Shown: piece after piece, positions 55,485 through 62,859 of the stretch
Numbering within the stretch: the first letter of the stretch is position 1
How the letters are laid out: each line of letters begins with the position of its first letter
Assembly: GCA_049840935.1 (NCBI GenBank)
Contig: JASGJA010000010.1
Coordinates: forward strand, 124,001-188,000
DNA length: 64,000 bases
DNA from: Mesorhizobium_G sp049840935
GTDB lineage: Bacteria; Pseudomonadota; Alphaproteobacteria; Rhizobiales; Rhizobiaceae
Reading direction: 5' to 3'
Made by a program: the position numbers and the translations under genes
Notes under the pieces: generated by a model
What the model was told of the DNA's origin: nothing
The model's input: only the letters and a program-made list of their open reading frames with translations
Databases searched by the model: none

Positions 55485-55774
55485 AGGTTCTGACCGCAAA
55501 CAGACTGACCGACGGCGAGGCCATCTGGTACTCGGACGCCAATGGCTGGCAGGAAACCATCGAAGGGGCCGCGCTGGCCGCGGAAAAGGCCGACGAAGAA
55601 CGCCTCGATGCAATCGGCAAAGCAGCATTCGCAACGAATTTCGCGCTCGATGTGGATTTGATCGACGTCCAACTCGTTGATAAAAAGATCATTCCGCTGC
55701 GATTGCGTGAGCGCATTCGCGCGGCAGGACCAACAAACAGAACCGACCACGGCAAGCAGGCGCGAGCAGCATAA
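55481..55774 (+). CDS. DUF2849 family protein in the cys operon
   Basis: A 97-residue DUF2849 protein (KVLTANRLTDGEAIWYSDAN). It overlaps cysG (ATGA) and precedes the reductase gene by 15 bases. This position between cysG and the sulfite reductase gene is typical in Rhizobiales. It has no signal or membrane segment; a role in siroheme or sulfite reductase assembly is a guess from context. Confidence 0.85.
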   Translation: MKVLTANRLTDGEAIWYSDANGWQETIEGAALAAEKADEERLDAIGKAAFATNFALDVDLIDVQLVDKKIIPLRLRERIRAAGPTNRTDHGKQARAA

Positions 55775-55789
55775 CCCAGGGCGAAGACG

Positions 55790-57460
55790 ATGTATCGTTA
55801 TGATGAGTTCGACCATGATTTCGTGAAGGCTCGCGTCAGCGAGTTTACCGATCAGGTTGAACGACGATTAGCCGGCGAAATAACGGAAGATCAGTTCCGT
55901 CCGCTGCGCTTGATGAACGGCGTTTATTTACAGCTTCACGCCTATATGCTGCGCATTGCGATACCCTATGGCACGCTCAATTCGCGGCAGTTGCGTATGC
56001 TGGCGCACATAGCGCGCACCTATGATAAAGGCTATGGACATTTCACCACGCGCCAGAACTTGCAGTTCAACTGGCCTGCCTTGTCCGATGTTCCGGCGAT
56101 CTTGTCCGATCTGGCAAGCGTCGAGATGCATTGCATTCAGACCTCTGGTAACTGCATTCGCAACGTAACCGCTGATCATTTCGCGGGTGCTGCCGCCGAT
56201 GAGGTCGCCGATCCCCGCCCCTATGCGGAGATCCTGCGGCAATGGTCGTCGGTGCATCCCGAATTTTCCTATCTGCCGCGCAAGTTCAAGATTGCGGTGA
56301 CGGGCGCAAATCGCGACCGCGCCGCGATCCAGACGCACGACATCGGGCTTCATCTGAAGAAGAACGAGCAGGGTGAGCTTGGCTTCGCCGTTTACGTTGG
56401 CGGCGGACAGGGCCGCACGCCGATGGTCGCCAAGAAGATCCGCGATTTTCTGCCCGAACAGGATTTGCTGTCCTACACCACCGCGATCCTGCGCGTGTAC
56501 AATCTCAACGGTCGCCGCGACAACAAATACAAGGCGCGCATCAAAATCCTCGTTCACGAAACGGGCGTCGAGGATTTTGCGCGTCAGGTTGAAGCCGAAT
56601 GGACCGATTTGAAGAACACCGAACTTGCGTTGCCGCAGGCCGACATTGATGCAATTCAAGCCTATTTCGCTCCGCCAGAACTGGCCGCGCGTCCGGAAGG
56701 CGACGAGGCGATCAAGCTGGCACGGCTCAACTCGCGCGATTTCTCGGAATGGCTGGACCAGAACGTCATCACCCATCGTCATCCCGATTATGCTGCTGTG
56801 ACGATCTCACTCAAAGGCATTGGCGAAACGCCGGGCGATGCCTCCGACAGCCAGATGGATGCGGTTGCGGATATTGCCGAGCGCTATGCGTTTGATGAAA
56901 TCCGCGTCAGTCACGAGCAGAACCTGATCCTGCCGCATGTGGCGCGGGCGGATTTGCGTGCCATCTTTGACAGGCTTGTGGAGATCGGGCTGGCGACCGC
57001 GAACTCCAATCTCATCACGGATATTATCGCCTGCCCCGGCCTTGATTATTGCGCGCTGGCAAATGCCCGTTCGATTTCGGTCGCGCAGGATATTTCACGG
57101 CGCTTCGCCTCGCTGGAACGCCAGCGCGATATTGGAGAGCTGAAGCTGAAAATTTCGGGCTGCATCAACGCCTGCGGGCACCACCATGTCGGCCATATCG
57201 GCATTCTGGGCGTGGAGAAGAAGGGCACGGAACTCTATCAGGTCACGCTTGGCGGCTCCGGCGACGAGAACACGTCCATAGGCGAGATCATCGGGCGCGG
57301 CTTTGGCCCTGAAGAAATTACTGACGCGATTGAGACAATCGTCGAGACTTATCTTGTGGTACGACGCGATGGGAGCGAGAAGTTTCTCGACACCTATCGT
57401 CGCGTTGGGCAAGCGCCCTTCAAGGAGGCGCTTTATGGTAGCGAAGCCAAAGCCGCTTGA
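55790..57460 (+). CDS. cysI: Siroheme sulfite/nitrite reductase (CysI type)
   Basis: A 556-residue siroheme and [4Fe-4S] reductase. The N-terminal half has GHFTTRQNLQFNW and ETSGNCIRNVT-type sequence (QTSGNCIRNVTADHF); the cluster/siroheme ligands are CPGLDYC (C-x5-C) and CINACGHHH (C-x3-C). Next to CysH and CysG it should reduce sulfite to sulfide; a nitrite role is less likely. It overlaps cysH by 26 bases. Confidence 0.93.
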   Translation: MYRYDEFDHDFVKARVSEFTDQVERRLAGEITEDQFRPLRLMNGVYLQLHAYMLRIAIPYGTLNSRQLRMLAHIARTYDKGYGHFTTRQNLQFNWPALSDVPAILSDLASVEMHCIQTSGNCIRNVTADHFAGAAADEVADPRPYAEILRQWSSVHPEFSYLPRKFKIAVTGANRDRAAIQTHDIGLHLKKNEQGELGFAVYVGGGQGRTPMVAKKIRDFLPEQDLLSYTTAILRVYNLNGRRDNKYKARIKILVHETGVEDFARQVEAEWTDLKNTELALPQADIDAIQAYFAPPELAARPEGDEAIKLARLNSRDFSEWLDQNVITHRHPDYAAVTISLKGIGETPGDASDSQMDAVADIAERYAFDEIRVSHEQNLILPHVARADLRAIFDRLVEIGLATANSNLITDIIACPGLDYCALANARSISVAQDISRRFASLERQRDIGELKLKISGCINACGHHHVGHIGILGVEKKGTELYQVTLGGSGDENTSIGEIIGRGFGPEEITDAIETIVETYLVVRRDGSEKFLDTYRRVGQAPFKEALYGSEAKAA

Positions 57461-58187
57461 GGCCGAAGAGCAGGCCGCAATCGAAGCCGCAGCGCTGGAA
57501 GCGCGCTACGGCGCAGCCTCGCCGCAGGAAATCATCGCCCGCTCGGTCGAACGCTTCGGCATAAACGGCATCGCCGCTGTTTCGTCCTTCGGTGCGGATT
57601 CTGCCGTGCTGCTGCATATGGTGGCGGAGATCGACCGCAATTTGCCGGTGCTTTTTCTGGACACAGGCAAGCATTTCGGTGAAACGCTCGAATATCGCGA
57701 CGCGCTGGTTGCGGATTTCGGCCTGCGCGATATCCGCATCCTGACGCCGGAAGAAGCAGCATTGCGCGAAAAAGACCCGGACGGCACGCTGCATCAGCGC
57801 GACACAGATGCCTGCTGCGAAATCCGCAAGGTGGAGCCGCTGGCGCGTGGCGTTGAGCCCTTTCGCGCCTGGTTCACTGGCCGCAAGCGCTTTCAGGCTT
57901 CGACGCGTGCCGGACTTGCCGCCTTCGAGACGGTCGGACCGCGCCTCCGCATCAATCCGCTGGCGCGCTGGACCACCTCCGACCTTGCCGATTACATGCG
58001 TGGGCACGCCTTGCGCGAAAATCCACTCGTCGCCTATGGTTATCTCTCGATAGGCTGCTTTCCCTGCACACAGCCGGTAAAGCCCGGCGAAGATGCGCGA
58101 AGCGGACGCTGGGCGGGTCAGGCAAAGGTCGAGTGCGGCATCCATCTTGCCGGATTGGATCGCACCCTCGACAATAGCGGCCACTGA
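57435..58187 (+). CDS. cysH: Adenylylsulfate reductase (CysH, APS type)
   Basis: A 250-residue thioredoxin-dependent reductase. VSSFGADSAVLLHM is the P-loop-like motif. Two cysteine pairs, CC in DACCEIRKVEP and C-x2-C in GCFPCTQPV, indicate the [4Fe-4S] form that uses APS rather than PAPS. The catalytic ECGIHL motif ends the protein. Its ATG lies inside the end of cysI. It provides sulfite for CysI. Confidence 0.93.
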   Translation: MVAKPKPLEAEEQAAIEAAALEARYGAASPQEIIARSVERFGINGIAAVSSFGADSAVLLHMVAEIDRNLPVLFLDTGKHFGETLEYRDALVADFGLRDIRILTPEEAALREKDPDGTLHQRDTDACCEIRKVEPLARGVEPFRAWFTGRKRFQASTRAGLAAFETVGPRLRINPLARWTTSDLADYMRGHALRENPLVAYGYLSIGCFPCTQPVKPGEDARSGRWAGQAKVECGIHLAGLDRTLDNSGH

Positions 58188-58212
58188 CGCGCACAAGAAC
58201 GGATTAATCTCA

Positions 58213-58746
58213 ATGAATGAAACTGCCGAACAGCCAGCCGTGCGCCTGTGGACGCTCGACGGTTTCCGTGACGATAAGTGGCGGCATGTCGAAGACACTG
58301 ACGGGCTGACCGCGACGGGCGATGTCATCTTGCCGCTGGATGCGTTTCTGGCTCTCGATGCGGAGGCGCGGCGTAGCGCCAATCACCGCATCGGCGTGCG
58401 CATCAAGCCGGGTGACAAGATCGAGGCAATTGCCGATCATCTTGATGATTTGCCGCTGGTCGCGTTGGAGTTCCCGGCTTTCAACGATGGCAGAAGCTTT
58501 TCCAAGGCCGAAATTCTGCGTCGTCGCTATGATTACAAGGGTGCGGTTCGTGCTGTCGGGCAGGTGCTGCCGGATCAGTTCTCGCACATGCTGCGTGTAG
58601 GGTTCACGGAGTTTGAAATTTCACACCCCGTGCTTCTGCGCTGGATCGACGAAGGCCGCATTGAAGGGCTCGGATTGTACAATCAGCCGTCAGCGCGCGA
58701 TGAAAAGCCCGCCGGTAAATATTCTTGGCGGCGCCTACCGCTATAG
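58213..58746 (+). CDS. DUF934 family protein, oxidoreductase-associated
   Basis: A 177-residue DUF934 protein. The pattern LDAEARRSANHRIGVRIKPG, LVALEFPAFNDGRSFSKAEI, LRRRYDYKGAVRAVGQVLPD and QFSHMLRVGFTEFE is typical. These proteins regularly end sulfite-reductase operons in Proteobacteria, though their task is unsettled. The ATG at 58213 follows cysH by 25 bases. Confidence 0.9.
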   Translation: MNETAEQPAVRLWTLDGFRDDKWRHVEDTDGLTATGDVILPLDAFLALDAEARRSANHRIGVRIKPGDKIEAIADHLDDLPLVALEFPAFNDGRSFSKAEILRRRYDYKGAVRAVGQVLPDQFSHMLRVGFTEFEISHPVLLRWIDEGRIEGLGLYNQPSARDEKPAGKYSWRRLPL

Positions 58747-58748
58747 GG

Positions 58749-58943
58749 TCAAATACCCCTCATCCGCCGCATCTTCTTTTCGGCCTTTTCCAAGCGTTTG
58801 AGCTTGGCAGTCATGTCTGCCGGAATCTCTGTGTCGATTTCAAACTGCGGCAGCGCGGCTGCATAGCGGCGCGTGTCAGGGCTCGCAACTAGGCGGCGGA
58901 TGGTATCCGCAACGCGGTTCCGATGAAGGTCGCTGGCGTACAT
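58749..58943 (-). CDS. Small basic hypothetical protein
   Basis: A 64-residue protein I do not recognise. It opens YASDLHRNRVADTIRRLVAS and ends with a strongly basic helix (KLKRLEKAEKKMRRMRGI). GAGGTG lies upstream of the ATG at 58943; longer versions start at 58967 or 58994. It sits convergent with the DUF934 gene two bases away. Nothing in it indicates function. Confidence 0.6.
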   Translation of the reverse strand: MYASDLHRNRVADTIRRLVASPDTRRYAAALPQFEIDTEIPADMTAKLKRLEKAEKKMRRMRGI

Positions 58944-59065
58944 TTGCTTTTCACCTCGCGCTTTCATAACGCTATTGTGCCGTGAAAGTGCCAAATGCTG
59001 AACCGAGCTTTGTCTTTACGGTAAAACTTTCGTAAAATTGGATCTTTCTTGCATGATCGCCTGCA

Positions 59066-59094
59066 CTTGATTTTTGCCTCCTGAACCTCGATAT
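59066..59094 (+). promoter_or_regulatory. Heat-shock sigma-32-type promoter of grpE
   Basis: CTTGAT at 59066-59071, 17 bases, then CGATAT at 59089-59094. This agrees with the alphaproteobacterial RpoH pattern (CTTGAA, 17-18 bases, CCATAT-like) at ten of twelve positions. It lies 31 bases upstream of grpE. Confidence 0.55.
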
Positions 59095-59125
59095 CGGGCG
59101 CAAGTTTAGAACCTTTCAAGGTCAT

Positions 59126-59755
59126 ATGATGAGCAACAAGCCCAAAGACAAATCCGTATCTGAAGAAGCCCTTGCACCAGAAGAAGTGGTCGAGAAGGTC
59201 GAAGGCGATTTCGAGGTGCTAGAACGCCTGATGAAAGAGAATGAGGAACTAAAAGACCGCGCGCTGCGCATTGCAGCAGAGATGGAAAACCTGCGCCGCC
59301 GCACCGCGCGCGATGTTCAGGATGCCCGCTCTTACGCGATTGCCAATTTCGCACGCGATATGCTCACGGTTTCCGACAATCTGCGCCGCGGCCTCGACGC
59401 AATTCCTGCTGAGGCGCGCGAATCGGGCGATGCTGCTTTTAAAGCCCTGTTTGAGGGCGTTGATCTGACCGAGCGGGCTATGCTTTCCGCACTGGAGCGC
59501 CATGGCGTGAAAAAGCTTGAGCCGGAAGGTGAGAAATTCGATCCGAACTTCCATCAGGCTATGTTTGAAGTGCCGAATCCAGACGTACCGGCAAGCACGG
59601 TCCTGCAGGTTGTGCAACCTGGCTATTCCATCGGCGACCGCGTATTGCGGCCAGCAATGGTTGGCATTTCGACTGGCGGACCGAAATCTGCCCCGGCGAA
59701 TAGCAATGCCCCGGAGCCCGGCCCGGTAAACGAGCAGGCCGAAAAGGACGCCTGA
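59126..59755 (+). CDS. grpE: Nucleotide exchange factor GrpE
   Basis: A 209-residue DnaK co-chaperone. A long coiled-coil N-terminal part (residues ~25-75, LKDRALRIAAEMENLRRRTA) is followed by the beta-domain with FDPNFHQAMFEVP and GYSIGDRVLRPAMVGIS. ATG occurs at 59126 and 59129, either possible. hrcA, often the gene before grpE in this order, is not adjacent here. The tail is alanine- and proline-rich. A sigma-32-type promoter precedes it. Confidence 0.96.
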   Translation: MMSNKPKDKSVSEEALAPEEVVEKVEGDFEVLERLMKENEELKDRALRIAAEMENLRRRTARDVQDARSYAIANFARDMLTVSDNLRRGLDAIPAEARESGDAAFKALFEGVDLTERAMLSALERHGVKKLEPEGEKFDPNFHQAMFEVPNPDVPASTVLQVVQPGYSIGDRVLRPAMVGISTGGPKSAPANSNAPEPGPVNEQAEKDA

Positions 59756-59767
59756 CGGCGCATTTCC

Positions 59768-60262
59768 ATGAGCAATTATGCGGCTTTCATCAAAGCACTT
59801 GCCTCTGATCAGCCGCAGCCCGCGACAGCCTGCGCAGCACTGGAAGCGCTCACCCAAACACTCATAGGCGTGAAGCTTTTCACGCTTATGGTGTCTGACA
59901 CGACTGCCAAAGAGGCCGAACGCATCTACTCCAACATGCCAGACGCCTACCCGGTTTTCGGCACCAAGCCCTATAATGAAACGCGGTGGTCGGACATTAC
60001 GCTCACGCGCCAGCAGACCTTCGTGGCCAATACTATTGAAGAAATCGCCGAAGTATTCGGCGATTACGAACTGATTCAATCGCTCGGCTGCGAATCGGTC
60101 ATCAATGTGCCGGTCGTGGTTGGCGGTTCGGTTATAGGCACTATCAACTGCCTGCACGAAAGCGGCTTTTACACTCCGGAACGCGTGCAGGCAGCAGAGG
60201 CGCTCAAATTACCCGGCGCTGCCTGCATGATGTTGCATGCGTTGCGAAAGAGCGCGGCATGA
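59768..60262 (+). CDS. GAF domain-containing protein
   Basis: A 164-residue single GAF domain protein (ALTQTLIGVKLFTLMVSDTT, SLGCESVINVPVVVGGSVIG). No catalytic or DNA-binding domain is attached. Similar stand-alone GAF proteins can bind small ligands or act as methionine-sulfoxide-type reductases, but the cysteines needed for the latter cannot be confirmed here. It starts 12 bases after grpE and overlaps the next gene by four bases. Confidence 0.82.
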   Translation: MSNYAAFIKALASDQPQPATACAALEALTQTLIGVKLFTLMVSDTTAKEAERIYSNMPDAYPVFGTKPYNETRWSDITLTRQQTFVANTIEEIAEVFGDYELIQSLGCESVINVPVVVGGSVIGTINCLHESGFYTPERVQAAEALKLPGAACMMLHALRKSAA

Positions 60263-60912
60263 CACCCATTCAGTTTCTAGACTATGCCGGCATCGCCGTT
60301 TTTGCCGCCACCGGCGCATTGTCGGCATCGCGCAAGCAACTGGATATTGTCGGCTTCATTTTCCTGGCGGGCATTACCGGTATCGGTGGCGGTACGTTGC
60401 GGGATGTCATTTTGAACGTTCCGGTATTCTGGATCGGCAACAATATTTATGTGCTGACCTGTGTCGTCACCGCAGTGCTCGTCTTCTTCACGGCGCATCT
60501 GGTCGAATCTCGCTGGCGCCTGCTTCTGTGGCTGGATGCCATTGGTCTGGCGGCTTTCGCAGCGATGGGCGCGGCGAAAGGTCTTGCAATCACCGGATCA
60601 CCCGCAGTCGCAATCATAACAGGAATGTTGACGGCAACGTTCGGCGGAATTTTGCGTGATATAATTGCGGGCGAGCCATCTGTATTGTTGCGGCCGGAAA
60701 TTTATATCACTGCGGCGGGTGTGGCAGCCGCGGTTTATGTGATTGCGGACAGGCTGCTGGTCGCTCCGCAAGTTGCGGCAGTATTGGCGTTTGCTTCGGG
60801 CTTCCTCGTGCGCGGCGGAGCCTTGCGGTTTGGCTGGAGCCTTCGGCCTTATAAAAGTCGTCCGGGACGCAATCCGGAAGATATCCCGGAGCGCCGTTCC
60901 AAACGGATGTAG
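60259..60912 (+). CDS. TRIC-family (UPF0126) membrane channel protein
   Basis: A 217-residue membrane protein with two UPF0126 repeats. Each repeat has the glycine-rich motif: TGIGGGTLRDVIL in the first and TATFGGILRDIIA in the second. Around seven helices are predicted. The family includes bacterial trimeric intracellular cation channels. It overlaps the GAF gene by four bases (ATGA), so the two may be one unit. Confidence 0.9.
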   Translation: MTPIQFLDYAGIAVFAATGALSASRKQLDIVGFIFLAGITGIGGGTLRDVILNVPVFWIGNNIYVLTCVVTAVLVFFTAHLVESRWRLLLWLDAIGLAAFAAMGAAKGLAITGSPAVAIITGMLTATFGGILRDIIAGEPSVLLRPEIYITAAGVAAAVYVIADRLLVAPQVAAVLAFASGFLVRGGALRFGWSLRPYKSRPGRNPEDIPERRSKRM

Positions 60913-60939
60913 AGCGCTTCAGATTAATGAGTCCTGATC

Positions 60940-61422
60940 CTAGATTGAAGCAATCTTGTTCAGCAATCGCAGCAGTGTTTCCGCCTCGCGTGCCGATAGT
61001 GGCGCAAGCGTTTCCTGCGTAATCTCTCGCGCAAGTTCCACCAGTTCACGCACAGCCCGATTGCCCTCTGGCGTAATCCGCACGATCAGGCGACGCTTGT
61101 CGGTGTCGTCCTTATCAACCGTAAGAAAGCCTCTCGCCTTCAACCGGTCGATCACACCTTTGATCGTAGCGGCATCCATCGCGACCAGTTGCCCAAGCTG
61201 GTTCTGCGAGGTCTCGCCAGTCTCATGCAGCATGGCGAGCGCTGCAAATTGCGGTGGCGTCAAATCCTCGATCCGCGATGCGAATATCGCCACGTGCCGC
61301 TGATGCGCCTTGCGCAACACGAACCCGATCTGCTCCTGCAGCCGGTATTCGGCTGGCGTATCATCCTCGATACTCGCCAGCTTCAAAATGTTTTCGCGTG
61401 CGCTCAACGCTGGCCGTCCCAA
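60940..61422 (-). CDS. MarR-family transcriptional regulator
   Basis: A 160-residue MarR protein. The winged helix includes TPPQFAALAMLHETGETSQN, DAATIKGVIDRLKARGFLTV and DDTDKRRLIVRITPEGNRAV. It overlaps the DUF1185 gene upstream by 19 bases on the same strand, so it is part of the cluster that runs off the window end and probably regulates it, perhaps in response to an aromatic or heterocyclic acid. Confidence 0.9.
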   Translation of the reverse strand: MGRPALSARENILKLASIEDDTPAEYRLQEQIGFVLRKAHQRHVAIFASRIEDLTPPQFAALAMLHETGETSQNQLGQLVAMDAATIKGVIDRLKARGFLTVDKDDTDKRRLIVRITPEGNRAVRELVELAREITQETLAPLSAREAETLLRLLNKIASI

Positions 61423-61985
61423 GCTTTGATGTCTTTTGCTTCCAGCCCGCCCATACGATTATGAATGCGCGGCCCGCCGGTCATCACCAGAACGTAGAGG
61501 ATTTCGTCAGGGCGGGGGCCGTCCGCGATCCCCACTTCCATCGCGTCGAAGTGGCTACGCACATAGGCCGCGTTGATATGGCCGATAGGAACGTCGAGCC
61601 GCGAGCCAAAAGCGCCGACCTTCTTGGCAGATGGAACGATAGCCTTTGCCTCGCCCAATCGCTCGCGCATCGCATAACCGCCTGGCACATGCCACAGCGC
61701 GCCATGTTCCAACTCGCCCGCCGTTCCAACGATTGCGCCCTTGCCATAGCCGTCGATGCCATCCTTGCCGCCCAGCGCCTCGATCAACCTGTCAGCCATC
61801 ATCAGGCCGAGCGGCTTGAGATCATCCATCGCGGGCTGCAATTCCTCGACATATCGCCCTGCAAACGGATTTTTCACCAGCGCCATCACTGCCGCGCGGC
61901 GGCGAGGCACAGCCGCCACCGGCCCGCCTTCGTGGAAGATTTCTTCCACCTGCACGACAATCTTTCGGATCGGAAATTCAGGCAT
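61404..61985 (-). CDS. DUF1185 family ('amino acid synthesis') protein
   Basis: A 193-residue DUF1185 protein. It shows IRKIVVQVEEIFHEGG, PRRRAAVMALVKNPFAGRYV and GTAGELEHGALWHVPGGYAM, and ends DILYVLVMTGGPRIHNRMGG-like. Despite the database name, no amino-acid synthetic activity is established. It overlaps UPF0280 by eight bases and the MarR gene by 19, and is part of a four-gene unit with a 6-hydroxynicotinate-reductase-like gene. Confidence 0.87.
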   Translation of the reverse strand: MPEFPIRKIVVQVEEIFHEGGPVAAVPRRRAAVMALVKNPFAGRYVEELQPAMDDLKPLGLMMADRLIEALGGKDGIDGYGKGAIVGTAGELEHGALWHVPGGYAMRERLGEAKAIVPSAKKVGAFGSRLDVPIGHINAAYVRSHFDAMEVGIADGPRPDEILYVLVMTGGPRIHNRMGGLEAKDIKAWDGQR

Positions 61986-62859
61986 TCTGGAGGCTCCCTG
62001 ATAATGCTTGTTTTTGCGGCGGCATGGCCACCGGCATACCTTGCGTCATGCGGCATTGACCATTCAGAAACAGTGCCGCAGCTGAAATCACCCCACGCTC
62101 GCGCAATTCGTCTGCCTTGCGCAAGCCCGCATCAAGCGCCCGCGCGGCCTCTTGCGTTGTCAGGCTGCCGACACCCACCGTAACCAGCCTGCCACCCAGA
62201 TCACTGTCCGGCTGTAGCGAAACAGCAGGCGCACGGCTGATGCTTTCATGTCCCGGCAGATCGACTGCGTTCGCGATTATCGTGGCCGCAGCATCCGCCT
62301 GCGCGCCGGTCCGTGCCAGCACCGTTACCGCGTCGGCAATGCCCAACGAAAAGCTGCGCCCGCGCCAGCCGCTTGTTGCGACGCCGCGCACATCATCGTT
62401 CGTGCCGATATAAATACGATCGGCAAAGCCGTTGCCCGTTCCGGCAATCGCCAGCATCATAGTCGCGTCATCGTTGAGATAGAGTGCGCTGTCACCGCCA
62501 TTGTTCGCATAGGCTTTTTCGAGCCGCCGTCCGGCGATCATATGCGCCAGCACTTCATCGGCCACCGCTCCGGCCACCGCCGCCATCGGCGTAATAAATA
62601 CGGGAAAGAACACCTGAGCCGCCGCCTCCATGTTCTGTGCAATCTTACTGCGAAATGCTCGCGGTGCCGCGCTCACAGGCATTCGCAGCTCCGGCAGTTC
62701 CGCGACAAGCTCCTCAAGAATGGTGCCGAAACGCGCCGCAGCCTGATCGTATGCTCGCTGCACCTCTTCACTCGCGCCAAACGCCTCTGCGATGATATCA
62801 ATCGGCCCGTGATTGAGGTGCAGCCTGCGGCCTAGCATGGTGGCTTGCGGCGCGTTCAT
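61978..62859 (-). CDS. UPF0280 family protein (ApbE-like fold)
   Basis: A 293-residue UPF0280 protein. Features are VPMAAVAGAVADEVL-like (FITPMAAVAGAVADEVLAHM), NNGGDSALYLNDD and ATSGWRGRSFSLGIADAVTV, which resemble the flavin-transferase (ApbE) superfamily layout. The ATG at 62859 overlaps the stop of the next gene (ATGA). Flavin attachment to a partner such as the neighbouring reductase is a testable idea, not a known fact. Confidence 0.85.
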   Translation of the reverse strand: MNAPQATMLGRRLHLNHGPIDIIAEAFGASEEVQRAYDQAAARFGTILEELVAELPELRMPVSAAPRAFRSKIAQNMEAAAQVFFPVFITPMAAVAGAVADEVLAHMIAGRRLEKAYANNGGDSALYLNDDATMMLAIAGTGNGFADRIYIGTNDDVRGVATSGWRGRSFSLGIADAVTVLARTGAQADAAATIIANAVDLPGHESISRAPAVSLQPDSDLGGRLVTVGVGSLTTQEAARALDAGLRKADELRERGVISAAALFLNGQCRMTQGMPVAMPPQKQALSGSLQNA

